Origin: Chryseobacterium camelliae
GTDB lineage: Bacteria; Bacteroidota; Bacteroidia; Flavobacteriales; Weeksellaceae
NCBI RefSeq assembly: GCF_030818575.1
Contig: NZ_JAUTAL010000001.1
Span: 3,968,001 to 4,032,000 of the forward strand
Reading direction: 5' to 3'
Length of the DNA stretch: 64,000 nt
Shown: piece by piece, positions 1 to 8,160 of the stretch
Numbering within the stretch: the stretch's first letter is position 1
Layout: each line of letters opens with the position of its first letter
Position numbers and translations under genes: made by a program
Notes under the pieces: model-generated
What the model was told of the DNA's origin: nothing
What the model saw: only the letters and a program-made list of their open reading frames with translations
The model's database searches: none

Positions 1-601
1 TCGAAGTATTCTGGTCTTCGTCAGTCAACGTATTTTTAATCAGCACTCCTGCAGGATAAGTCCCGTTTTCCGAGATCGCCGTTTCTGTCCTTCCTTCTGC
101 CCATGCAGTGCTGACGGTATATTTTTTTACTTCACCGGCTGTATTGGTATTGTAGCCGGCTGTCGCAGGATGCGCCTGCCATTCCTGCCCGGGTGCGATG
201 CTGCCTAAAACTCTTGAAAGCGGGGAGCTTTCCAGGATGGAGTGGGAAAACGGCCGGTTATCGCCATACACTGTCACGGCATTTGATTTTACGGCAGCCG
301 TATCCTGAACGGCTCCGTTGAGGCTTGGCATCGGGACCGAATACCAGTTGTCTACTGATCTTCCATAGGCATCATAAGGAATATGCTGCACCATATCCTT
401 ACCGGCAGGAGACGCTTTAATGGCTACCGATTGGAAAGGCCTCCCGAAGCTGTCGAAATACTGTACATTTTCAGCAGTTTTGGTACAATCTCCGTTAAGG
501 CAGGTCTTGGTGTAAATATAATTTTCTGTTGCGGTAAGGCTGCCCTGCGCATGCAGGGCAACTGCCATCCATAGGGCAAATAAAGTTATGATCTTTTTCA
601 T
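1..601 (-). CDS. DUF6443 / RHS-family secreted protein, N-terminal part (cut by window edge)
   Basis: The first 200 codons are present; the gene runs off the left edge. It starts with a signal peptide (MKKIITLFALWMAVALHAQ), followed by a region that resembles the DUF6443 domain placed at the front of RHS-repeat proteins in Bacteroidota, with phrases such as YFDSFGRPFQSVAIK and YDAYGRSVDNWYSVPM that look like YD-repeat units. It is the third gene of a leftward operon after the T9SS protein and the RHS-like protein, 95 bases after the latter. DUF6443 proteins usually continue into an RHS core and a variable C-terminal tip; that part is outside the window, so a toxin role cannot be judged. Confidence 0.8.
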   Translation of the reverse strand, partial: MKKIITLFALWMAVALHAQGSLTATENYIYTKTCLNGDCTKTAENVQYFDSFGRPFQSVAIKASPAGKDMVQHIPYDAYGRSVDNWYSVPMPSLNGAVQDTAAVKSNAVTVYGDNRPFSHSILESSPLSRVLGSIAPGQEWQAHPATAGYNTNTAGEVKKYTVSTAWAEGRTETAISENGTYPAGVLIKNTLTDEDQNTS

Positions 602-696
602 ACTTGTGTTTTTAAACAGTTGAGTACGCCTGCAGGAGTACATTGATCTATCGTTAATCTCTGAAGATCCATCTGATTTATATAACATCATCCAAC

Positions 697-3471
697 TTAA
701 TTTTTATAATTATACTGGTACTCTTTGATCTTGCTGATCACAGTATTCCCTGAAGCATCTTTTTCTTCTCTTTTCATGATCTTCAGCCTTCCCGCTGCAT
801 CATACTCATAAAGTTCCCGCAGCCCGTTGGGAGATGTCATCGTGGTAACGCCCACGAGGGGGTCATAGGTATAAGCGGTTATCCGGTAGCCTGTCATGGA
901 AGCATCTTTACGCAGATTATCCAGGGCAGCAATGAGGCTGCCTTCGGCGGCCGAATTAAGGTTATCAGCGTCCGAAGCCTGCACTGCTGCTGTTACCAGC
1001 GGGCTGTCTTTTACAGCTGCAAACTGGGCACCTTCAATTTTAGCAATCACCTGAGTACCGTTATATCCATAAATGAACACTACAGGTTGCCCGGCATCTG
1101 AGGATATCTGCACAGGATTGTTCCCGGAATCATAGGCATCCATCTTCACTGCTTTTTTCAGGCTGCCGTCTGCAAGGTTGGCAGCCAGCACTGAGGTTGG
1201 GAGGAGAGAGAGGTTTTTATATTCGGTGATGGTCCTGGAAATGGTTTTTCCGTTTTTCTTCTCTTCCGTAATGACCGGTATACCCGTCATGTTGGCGGCT
1301 ACGAGATGAGCATAGTCCGGCAGTCCTGCGGCATAGGTTAAAAAACGCTCTGAAACTTCTCCGTCAGCAGTATTTTTAATGTAATAAGGCTGAAGATTAG
1401 AGTTGCTGATATGGGTCTCGGAAGCAGCCTGGAGAATTCCGCCTCCGGCATAATAAGCCTTGCTCACAGATCCTGTTTTTTTCAGATAAGCGGTTTTGGA
1501 TTTAATGTTGCTGCTGCTGCTGAAAATGTATTCTTCATCAAAATAATGATCCGGTTCATAGGTATAAAATTCTGAATTCAAAAGCGTATTCTGAACGTCA
1601 TAAATTTCTTTTTTCATCATCAGTCCCTGTTTGGTTACATTGTAATAAGGCCAGAAATACACTGGGTCTGATGCAGTTCCCCCCACCTGCTGCTTAGGAA
1701 AATCATCGGGATTGCCGAAAGTATATTTCGTATAGCCGAGACCTGTTTCAGATACTTTTACATTTCTGTACAAGGTATAGCTGTTTGATGCGCCTTCTTC
1801 ATTCACAAAACCATACCCACTTGAGCTGTTGGACATATCAAAAGCATCGTATTCGTAATGTATGGTCTTTTTGGGAACTGTGTCTCCGGTACCTGCATAG
1901 TACTTGATGGATTTCAGCCTTCGTCTGCCTGCTTTCAAAGCATTTCTGTACGGCTGAGGGCGGAATTTGGTTTCAATAACAGTATATGTTCCGACACCGC
2001 TGACGTAAGGGTCATACACAGCCTGCAGGGTATACACTCCCGGATAGATTAAAAGTTCCTTGCTCTCATTATTATAATTGGTAAAAACAAATATCTGCTC
2101 ACTTCCCTTTTTCAATATAAATTTAAGATTTTTAGGAGGCTTCGGGGTCCCGGGTAAGGAAGGCAGGTCGTTGCCGCTGTAATTCTTTGCAATATTCAGT
2201 TTGAAGACAAATCTTTTTTTCTTTGACGCGTCACCGGGAATCGTAAAATCCTGGCTTGCAGCAGTTGAAGTATTGACCTGATTGGTCATTATTGCTTGTT
2301 CATACTGAATTTCCGGATTAAATGTAAGGCTGCTCTCGATAGAAGCTAAATAGGCAGAGTCATTATAATTGAAGAAAAGTTCTCCCTGTTCGTATTCATA
2401 CTGAGTAACCGCTCCCTGCGGGAAAATGATCTTTTCAAGCTTTGATGATGAATAGACAAAATCAGTACGTTCGATCTTCGTAGCGTTTTTATCCTTTTTT
2501 TCAATATAATTAAGTGTCCTGCTTCCATTAACGGATGATCCGAAAACATAGCTGTATACAGTTTCGCCTGCCGGATTTTTGATGGTCATTCCCTGTAGTG
2601 AATACGGATCATTAACTGATTTCTCAAGTGCTTCATCATAGGTCTGGCTGAATATGACCTGTCCCTTCTTGCTTTGGATGCTTTTCAGGCGGTAGTTTTC
2701 ATAAAGACGTATGTTGCCTGAATATTTATCTTTTTTGTCGTAGGTAAAATTAACCAGCGATATCCCTGAGGCATTTTTAATTTCCGTCAGCATATAGGCG
2801 GAATTATATTCAACGCCCAAAAATTCATCCGGGAATTTATAGCGGTTGACATTCACCGTATTGAAGAAGTATTGGTATCCCTGATCATCCGTAAGAGTGA
2901 AATTCTTGATTTTCAGGGTTGCCGATACGCTGTTGTCTCTTTCATAGGTGATCTTCATATTATCCATTGTCATTTTCACCAATGAAAAAGTGTCATTTGA
3001 AGTATTCCTCTTAATTATAAATTTACCCGAATAACCTGGCAGATTATAGTAGTAAATATCATCAAACTCATTTTTCGTATAATAAGATGCAGAAGCGTCA
3101 TGATACGATTCATCTGCCAGATCACCCATTACTTTCTTATACACCACACCACCGGCTGCGAATGACCATCCATCCCCTACATCGGATACATCGCTGCCAT
3201 AATCACTCATACTGTTATAGCTGAGCCCTAAAGGATAATTGAAATTACCTGTATTTCCCGGAAATTCCAATAAAGGGATCTGTATAGAAGGCTGACCTGT
3301 CTGAATAGATACAGGAGCATCAGAAAACTTTGCCATGGAAGCCATGGAAGGTGATGCGATAGGGGTCGTTACCCAGTCTCCTACGCTTGATTGAGCTAAG
3401 GCATCATTATTTCCTAGCAAAAGAACCATCAGCAAAAATGTCATGCCAATTTTCTTATTTTTTTCTATCAT
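697..3471 (-). CDS. large secreted RHS-like (YD-repeat) protein
   Basis: A 924-residue protein with a signal peptide (cleavage near ALAQ, residue 27). It has no clear enzymatic motif. The N-terminal third (about 40-130) has the SpvB/RHS-like pattern of phrases such as YPLGLSYNS and VGDGWSFAAGG. The last 60 residues hold a recognisable YD unit (YEYDAAGRLKIM), so it is most likely a beta-rich RHS-family shell or cargo partner. It starts 3 bases after the stop of the upstream T9SS gene and precedes the DUF6443 gene, so the three are probably co-transcribed and act together at the cell surface. There is no C-terminal T9SS sorting signal; the protein ends just after the YD unit. The family was assigned from sequence style only. 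Confidence 0.75.
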   Translation of the reverse strand: MIEKNKKIGMTFLLMVLLLGNNDALAQSSVGDWVTTPIASPSMASMAKFSDAPVSIQTGQPSIQIPLLEFPGNTGNFNYPLGLSYNSMSDYGSDVSDVGDGWSFAAGGVVYKKVMGDLADESYHDASASYYTKNEFDDIYYYNLPGYSGKFIIKRNTSNDTFSLVKMTMDNMKITYERDNSVSATLKIKNFTLTDDQGYQYFFNTVNVNRYKFPDEFLGVEYNSAYMLTEIKNASGISLVNFTYDKKDKYSGNIRLYENYRLKSIQSKKGQVIFSQTYDEALEKSVNDPYSLQGMTIKNPAGETVYSYVFGSSVNGSRTLNYIEKKDKNATKIERTDFVYSSSKLEKIIFPQGAVTQYEYEQGELFFNYNDSAYLASIESSLTFNPEIQYEQAIMTNQVNTSTAASQDFTIPGDASKKKRFVFKLNIAKNYSGNDLPSLPGTPKPPKNLKFILKKGSEQIFVFTNYNNESKELLIYPGVYTLQAVYDPYVSGVGTYTVIETKFRPQPYRNALKAGRRRLKSIKYYAGTGDTVPKKTIHYEYDAFDMSNSSSGYGFVNEEGASNSYTLYRNVKVSETGLGYTKYTFGNPDDFPKQQVGGTASDPVYFWPYYNVTKQGLMMKKEIYDVQNTLLNSEFYTYEPDHYFDEEYIFSSSSNIKSKTAYLKKTGSVSKAYYAGGGILQAASETHISNSNLQPYYIKNTADGEVSERFLTYAAGLPDYAHLVAANMTGIPVITEEKKNGKTISRTITEYKNLSLLPTSVLAANLADGSLKKAVKMDAYDSGNNPVQISSDAGQPVVFIYGYNGTQVIAKIEGAQFAAVKDSPLVTAAVQASDADNLNSAAEGSLIAALDNLRKDASMTGYRITAYTYDPLVGVTTMTSPNGLRELYEYDAAGRLKIMKREEKDASGNTVISKIKEYQYNYKN

Positions 3472-3474
3472 TTA

Positions 3475-5142
3475 TTATTTTTTAATCAGTTTAGCACTTG
3501 CTGTTTTGTTGTCATTGGTTTTTACACTCACCAGATAAGCTCCCTGAACCAAGGCCTGAGTGTTGATCTTTGTCACCTTGTTTTTAGTCCTGATGCTCTG
3601 AAGCTGCCTTCCGCCCATATCATACACACTGATCTCAGCCTCAAAAGCTCCCACTCTCTGGCCCTCAAACCCTATTTCTACATACGCATAATCACTCACA
3701 GGGTTCGGATAGATCCTGATGTCCTGCTTCTCAATCAGCTGATCGATCTGACTGTCCCCAAGCTTCACGATCTTCCAGTTCTCTTTACCTAATTCCTCTG
3801 CACTGGTTCCGGCCAATACGATAGAGCCGTCACGGTTCAGCTTAATATCTGATAACCGCTCTTCTTTCTTGCTGGATTCTCCCTTCACATGCTTGCGCCA
3901 CTGCTCATTGCCATTCTGGTCAACATACAGCATCCAGAACGTCTCATCATTATGCTCTATCCTTCCTTCTGCCTGCGTGTAACCGCCCAGTAAAATACCT
4001 TTAGTAGTATCCTGCCCATCTTGATTCTTGGTTCCTGGCTCTTGGCTCTTGGTTCCCCACTCCTGTCTCTTATTCACCACACTCATTCCCATCAAGACAT
4101 CCCGGTTCTTAAAGTTGTAGGATTTCTGCCAGGCTTCTTCTCCTCTTTCATTTAAAGCGATCAGCCAGATATCAGTTCCTTCTTCTATCCCTACGGTTTT
4201 ATTCCCCGATCTTTCAGATCTGGATTCCCCGCCAATGAGATAGCCCGTTGAAGTAAGAGCTAAGGTCCTTATATGATCATCGCCTTTGCCTCCAAAGTTC
4301 TTTTCCCACTCAACTTTCCCGTCCTTGCTTAATTTGACGATCCAATAGTCGCCTTCACCGTAATTGTCGACCGATTTTGCATGAGTGATAAGTGATGATT
4401 GATTATTGATTTTATCATCCATCAATGATCGATGATCATTCATAGTAACACTTCCGCTTCTGGAGTAGATCCCTAGTAAGGCACCGCCATCTTTTGTCGG
4501 GATCATCTTTTCCACCTCATCCAGGCCTCTGCCCCCTAAGATCAGCTGGGAGATTTCCTTACCGTTTTTATCCAGCCTGATGATCCAGGCATCTTTGGAA
4601 CCATAACCTTTTCCTGAATTCTGGATATTCCCGGCAACAAAGAATCCTAAGTCCGTGGTCTGGATGACCGATCTGGCTTCTTCATCCGAAGCTGTGCCTA
4701 AGCTTTTCTGCCAGAGTTCATCCCCGAATTCATTGATCCTGATCAGCCAGATATCTGAGCCGCCTTTAGAATCATCCTTCTTATCTGAGCCTTTTCCGCT
4801 GAATGAGGTTCCTGCCAGAAGAAAACCTCCTTCCTGGGTATTTACGGTAGCAGATAAAAAATCATGGTTCTGGCCTGAGAAATATTTCTCCCAGATCTCT
4901 TCTCCCTGCTGGTTTAATTTCACCAGGTGGAAGTCATAGCCACTGTTTTGATTGCCTTCAGCAGAAAGTTTTTTGGATTGGATCGAACTGCCGGTAATTA
5001 AGTACTGCTGGTCAATGGTGGTGGTTACCTGGGAAAGGAAATCCTGTGAGGAGGATCGGATGTCTTTCTGCCAGATTACTTCCTGGGCAGACATACCCAG
5101 AGCTGCGCATAAGAACAATGCGCCAGTGTAGAATTTCTTCAT
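3475..5142 (-). CDS. T9SS type A sorting-domain protein with beta-propeller-like repeats
   Basis: A 555-residue secreted protein. A signal peptide (to about residue 19, GMSAQ) is followed by about six repeats of roughly 60 residues of the form DIWLIRINEFGDELWQKSLG...GGFLLAGTS, which suggests a propeller or SBBP-like fold. The C-terminal 80 residues form a type A sorting domain (IYPNPVSDYAYVEI near 479-492, ending GAYLVSVKTNDNKTASAKLI with a Lys-rich tail) that sends the protein through the type IX secretion system. It is first in the operon with the RHS-like and DUF6443 genes. Two low-complexity stretches, encoded by 4021-4067 and 4388-4443, interrupt repeats in frame and look like intergenic repeat DNA captured in the gene. 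Ligand and function are unknown. Confidence 0.85.
   Translation of the reverse strand: MKKFYTGALFLCAALGMSAQEVIWQKDIRSSSQDFLSQVTTTIDQQYLITGSSIQSKKLSAEGNQNSGYDFHLVKLNQQGEEIWEKYFSGQNHDFLSATVNTQEGGFLLAGTSFSGKGSDKKDDSKGGSDIWLIRINEFGDELWQKSLGTASDEEARSVIQTTDLGFFVAGNIQNSGKGYGSKDAWIIRLDKNGKEISQLILGGRGLDEVEKMIPTKDGGALLGIYSRSGSVTMNDHRSLMDDKINNQSSLITHAKSVDNYGEGDYWIVKLSKDGKVEWEKNFGGKGDDHIRTLALTSTGYLIGGESRSERSGNKTVGIEEGTDIWLIALNERGEEAWQKSYNFKNRDVLMGMSVVNKRQEWGTKSQEPGTKNQDGQDTTKGILLGGYTQAEGRIEHNDETFWMLYVDQNGNEQWRKHVKGESSKKEERLSDIKLNRDGSIVLAGTSAEELGKENWKIVKLGDSQIDQLIEKQDIRIYPNPVSDYAYVEIGFEGQRVGAFEAEISVYDMGGRQLQSIRTKNKVTKINTQALVQGAYLVSVKTNDNKTASAKLIKK
4021..4067. repeat. low-complexity direct repeat inside a coding region
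   Basis: The phrase CTTGGTTCC/CTTGGCT is repeated about three to four times in the + strand here. It is in frame and adds roughly 15 Gln/Lys/Gly/Thr-rich residues (EWGTKSQEPGTKNQ) to a propeller-like repeat of the T9SS protein. The base composition is unlike the surrounding coding DNA. Confidence 0.6.
4388..4443. repeat. low-complexity TGATnATT-type repeat inside a coding region
   Basis: The + strand shows iterated TGATGATTGATTATTGA-like steps followed by an inverted ATCAATGATCGATGATCATT part. It encodes about 20 residues (NDHRSLMDDKINNQSSLI) with no counterpart in the neighbouring repeats of the same protein, which supports an in-frame insertion of repeat DNA. Confidence 0.6.
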
Positions 5143-5772
5143 ACTCGTGTTTATTTTTTGTTTTAATGTTATTGCTTTTAATTCCGCAGCAAAAATACTC
5201 CTTTTGCTTCAGCTGTAAAAGATGATGACCATAATTTAATGTAAATATTATCATCATTATTTAATGATTCCGCAACAAAAGTAAATCAGCAAAACGACAA
5301 AACTTGTCGTATTAAAAATGGGAATAACCGGATTTTATTAAAATAATCCAAAAGAAGGGTAGGGTAAAGGAGTTTCATTATTTGCTGGTTTATTTTGCTG
5401 CAAAAATAGCACAGCTATAGATGCAAAACAACCGTGATTTTACGGAAAAATGCCTCCGGGAAAATACGGAGGTATCCATAGTCTTTATTTTACTGAATAT
5501 AAAATATTTACGGAAATTTAAGCCTGTTCCATCCCTGAAAATCAAGATACTAAGACATGGGGATTAAGCTTTCGAATAAGCTTATCAAAACCTTGATCAC
5601 TAAAATAAAGGAATAATTTATTGCATGTACTTTCCCGAATAAGTATCTATTTTTATTTTAATACCTGTTATTCTTAAGCAAACATCTTTGAGGAAAACTT
5701 CAATACCCAAAAACAAATATAAAATATCTTGGGAAGAGTGTTATTTGGAGGATATGGAATGTTTTGATTAAA
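5143..5772. other. intergenic region with promoter-like boxes
   Basis: No gene is seen in this 630-base stretch. On the - strand three TAnnTTTG boxes read toward the T9SS operon: TATTTTTG at 5197-5190, TACTTTTG at 5283-5276 and TATTTTTG at 5408-5401, each inside a similar GC(A/T)GCAAAAATA-like context. The box nearest the gene would give a leader of about 40 bases. I see no convincing -33 TTTG at the usual distance. The rest is AT-rich with no recognised RNA. Confidence 0.5.
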
Positions 5773-5803
5773 CAAAAAAAAGAGATTCATACAATGAATC
5801 TCT
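5773..5803 (-). terminator. intrinsic terminator of the rpsT/tRNA-Glu transcript
   Basis: A perfect 10-bp stem (5781-5790 with 5794-5803, loop ACA) followed on the - strand by a run of eight T (A-tract 5773-5780). It lies a few bases past the 3' end of the last tRNA-Glu. Confidence 0.85.
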
Positions 5804-5808
5804 TTAAG

Positions 5809-5880
5809 TAGCCCGTAGGGGAATCGAACCCCTCTTACCAGAATGAAAATCTGAGGTCCTAACCGATAGACGAACGGGCC
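5809..5880 (-). tRNA. tRNA-Glu (UUC)
   Basis: A 72-nt tRNA on the - strand beginning GGCCCGTTCGTCTA. The anticodon stem TCAGA/TCTGG closes the 7-nt loop TTTTCAT, which gives anticodon UUC. The T-arm is GGGGTTCGATTCCCC and the acceptor stem is GGCCCGT/ACGGGCT with a G-U first pair and discriminator A. CCA is not encoded. It is identical to the copy at 5973-6044 and is the last gene of the rpsT transcript. Confidence 0.95.
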
Positions 5881-5939
5881 AGCTATCTTCCACCTGTTAC
5901 GGCGGGTTAGTTTTTGTTTTTATAAGTATCAACTCTTAC

Positions 5940-5969
5940 AACAATCATTAGGTTAGTGCAATGATTGTT
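5940..5969 (-). other. hairpin between the two tRNA-Glu copies
   Basis: A perfect 10-bp stem (AACAATCATT, 5940-5949, with AATGATTGTT, 5960-5969) with a 10-base loop, directly after the 3' end of the upstream tRNA-Glu. No T-run follows on the - strand, so it is more likely a processing or stabilising hairpin than a full terminator. Confidence 0.55.
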
Positions 5970-5972
5970 TAG

Positions 5973-6044
5973 TAGCCCGTAGGGGAATCGAACCCCTCTT
6001 ACCAGAATGAAAATCTGAGGTCCTAACCGATAGACGAACGGGCC
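5973..6044 (-). tRNA. tRNA-Glu (UUC)
   Basis: A second copy, identical over 72 nt to the tRNA at 5809-5880, with anticodon loop TTTTCAT. It starts 11 bases after the rpsT stop codon on the same strand, so it is probably cut from the rpsT mRNA. Confidence 0.95.
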
Positions 6045-6055
6045 AACTATGCTTA

Positions 6056-6310
6056 TTAAGCCAGTTTATTAACGTGCTTAGTTAATTTGCTTTTTAAGTT
6101 AGCTGCTTTGTTTTTATGGATAATATTTTTCTTCGCTAATTTATCCAACAAAGAGATTACTTTTGGCAATTGCTCTGCAGCAGCAGCTTTATCCTCTTCA
6201 TTTCTTAACGCCTTCAGGGCTGTTCTAGCAGTCTTGTGGTAGTATCTGTTACGAAGTCTTCTTACTTCGTTTTGTCTGATTCTTTTTAATGCTGATTTAT
6301 GATTTGCCAT
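6056..6310 (-). CDS. rpsT: 30S ribosomal protein S20
   Basis: An 84-residue basic protein that binds 16S rRNA early in 30S assembly. It begins MANHKSALKRIRQNE, the usual S20 start, and has the alanine/lysine-rich helical pattern of the family. An in-frame ATG seven codons upstream (6331) is rejected because a strong promoter box (TACTTTTG, 6336-6329) lies over it. Two tRNA-Glu genes follow on the same strand and a terminator ends the unit, so S20 and tRNA-Glu are probably made from one transcript. Confidence 0.97.
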   Translation of the reverse strand: MANHKSALKRIRQNEVRRLRNRYYHKTARTALKALRNEEDKAAAAEQLPKVISLLDKLAKKNIIHKNKAANLKSKLTKHVNKLA

Positions 6311-6328
6311 ATCGTTCAAATGTGAGTG

Positions 6329-6360
6329 CAAAAGTATAAACTATTTTTTTAACTACCAAA
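6329..6360 (-). promoter_or_regulatory. promoter of rpsT
   Basis: On the - strand, TTTG (6360-6357), a 20-base spacer and TACTTTTG (6336-6329), matching the Bacteroidota TTTG / TAnnTTTG consensus. The expected start of RNA, near 6323, is about 12 bases before the rpsT ATG. Confidence 0.7.
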
Positions 6361-6691
6361 TTTATCTTTGAAAAATTTTAATTTTTTTCTGATAAATATT
6401 GTCTTAGTTTATCCGTTGCCTGTTATGTTTCTTTTAATTATCTTCTACTCTTATATTTTTAGATCCTGCTTCCCGGCAGGATCATCTCATGGTTCCATTT
6501 TCTGTCATCATTAGGAGGGTAAATTCCTGCAATTATTACTTAAAAACGGCCATTTTACGTTTCAAGATCTGAAACCTTTTTATATCTATGCCTGGAACCC
6601 TGAACTTATTCATCTTTGATCAAAGCCTTTGGGACTGCCTGGATTTCTAAGGCATTACCTTATACTTCATTGCGCATGACATAAAATTTGG
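6337..6691. other. intergenic region upstream of rpsT
   Basis: No gene found. It contains one perfect 8-bp hairpin (GATCCTGC 6462-6469 with GCAGGATC 6476-6483, loop TTCCCG). It has no T-run on either strand, so its role (weak terminator after the upstream tRNA-Glu, or nothing) is unclear. Confidence 0.4.
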
Positions 6692-6763
6692 TAGCCTATA
6701 GGGGAATCGAACCCCTGTTGCAAGAATGAAAATCTTGAGTCCTGACCACTAGACGAATAGGCC
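6692..6763 (-). tRNA. tRNA-Glu (UUC), variant copy
   Basis: A 72-nt tRNA starting GGCCTATTCGTCTA. The anticodon stem CAAGA/TCTTG encloses TTTTCAT (anticodon UUC), the T-arm is GGGGTTCGATTCCCC, and the acceptor stem is GGCCTAT/ATAGGCT. It differs from the other two copies in the acceptor, D and anticodon stems. It lies 57 bases after the amidase gene on the same strand. Confidence 0.93.
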
Positions 6764-6820
6764 AAATTTTGAGGCGCAAAAATAAGTATTAACTTTTGAA
6801 CTTCAAAATTTATCAGTCGG

Positions 6821-8107
6821 TTATTTATAAACTTTTTGAATTACCGTATTCTTGATGCCTTTGGCTTCAATTTCTTTCTGCAGCTTTACGGCATCTTCCA
6901 ATGTATACACTTTTCCGTAGGTGTAATAGAACACTCCGTTTTCTTTATTCCTTTCGGCATTTTTATAGGCCAGCAGGATAGGGGAATTGCCGTTCAGTTT
7001 TTCGCCCGCATGCAATTCTATGGTATAGTATCCGGTGCTCAGCTTCTGATTTGGCATAAACCCTACTGCAAATGCATTCCTGAAGCCTGCATCTTTCGCA
7101 GTTTTTAGGTTAATGTCTCTTACGGAAGCCATATTGGTTACTCCATAATAGTATTTGTATTGTCCGTTCTCTTTGATCTGAAGGATATAGTTCAGTCCTT
7201 TCAGCGCAGGGTCTCCGTCATTGAACTTCATCGGGGAGCTCATCAGTAAGATCCTGAAATCATTTTTCAAAGGCAGTTCTGTAGGTTTTTCCGGCTCAGG
7301 TTTTTTTATAGCTATCGATCCGCCGGACTTCCGGTCTACCGCTTTTTTATAACTGATAATCGCATCGTAGATACTGGATGCGATTTCTTCCTGTCCTTTA
7401 TCCGAAGCCAGGTAATGGCTTTCTTCAGGGTGGTTGATGAATCCTGTTTCAATAAGTACGGAAGGCATGGCATTCATCCTCAGTACGTGTAAGTTTTTCT
7501 GGAATACTCCCCTTGAGAATCTTTTGTCTTTATTGACAAAATTGTTTTCCACAAATCCTCCAAGCAGTAAACTGGATTCAAGGTATTTGCTTTGTTGCAG
7601 TTTCAATGCAATCAGCGATTCCGGTGAACTGGGGTCGTAGGATCCGAATGTCTGTTTATCCTTTTCATCCAGATAGATCACGTCGTTCTCTCTTTTTGCC
7701 ACTTCAAGGTTGGTGTCGTTCTGGTCCGGTCCCTGTACATAGGTTTCCGTTCCGTAAGGTCCGGATCTTCCGGAAGCATTACAATGGACAGATACAAATA
7801 GGTCTGCTTTGCTCCGGTTGGCCAGATTGGTCCTGTCGGATAAAGATGGGTACTCATCAATTTTCCGGGTATAGATTACTTTAAAATCCTTGTTCTTTTC
7901 AAGCATATTTCCCAGCTTGAGGACGATGGCAAGGGTAATGTCTTTTTCAGCTACCCGTCCTATATCATTATAGGATCTGTTCGCTCCGTGATCACTTCCT
8001 CCATGCCCTGCGTCAAGAACAATAGTGAATTTTTTTTGTGAAAAAATAAAGTTGCTGAGGAGTATGAAGAGAAATGATAAAATTATTTTAAAATTTTGTT
8101 TGTACAT
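6821..8107 (-). CDS. N-acetylmuramoyl-L-alanine amidase (Amidase_3)
   Basis: A 428-residue zinc amidase that cuts the bond between MurNAc and the stem peptide of peptidoglycan, probably during cell separation. A signal peptide (to IFSQ, residue 24) is followed by the catalytic domain at about 27-255, with the zinc ligands His35 (DAGHGG), Glu54 (VAEKDIT) and His108 (SVHCNA) and the catalytic Glu220 (VLIETGF). The C-terminal 150 residues contain an SPOR-like region (phrases YYTYGKVYTLEDAVKLQKEI) that may bind denuded glycan at the septum. It is divergent from lptD with only 53 bases between them. Confidence 0.93.
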   Translation of the reverse strand: MYKQNFKIILSFLFILLSNFIFSQKKFTIVLDAGHGGSDHGANRSYNDIGRVAEKDITLAIVLKLGNMLEKNKDFKVIYTRKIDEYPSLSDRTNLANRSKADLFVSVHCNASGRSGPYGTETYVQGPDQNDTNLEVAKRENDVIYLDEKDKQTFGSYDPSSPESLIALKLQQSKYLESSLLLGGFVENNFVNKDKRFSRGVFQKNLHVLRMNAMPSVLIETGFINHPEESHYLASDKGQEEIASSIYDAIISYKKAVDRKSGGSIAIKKPEPEKPTELPLKNDFRILLMSSPMKFNDGDPALKGLNYILQIKENGQYKYYYGVTNMASVRDINLKTAKDAGFRNAFAVGFMPNQKLSTGYYTIELHAGEKLNGNSPILLAYKNAERNKENGVFYYTYGKVYTLEDAVKLQKEIEAKGIKNTVIQKVYK

Positions 8108-8129
8108 CTTACAGTTTTAAAAATTATAG

Positions 8130-8137
8130 TAATTTTG
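8130..8137 (+). promoter_or_regulatory. -7 box of lptD
   Basis: TAATTTTG matches TAnnTTTG and lies 23 bases before the TTG start of lptD. No clear -33 TTTG is seen at 17-20 bases upstream. Confidence 0.5.
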
Positions 8138-8160
8138 GGCCTAAAATATAAAGAATACAA

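Noticed and set aside
6462..6483. Hairpin upstream of rpsT as a terminator
   Set aside because: No T-run follows on either strand.
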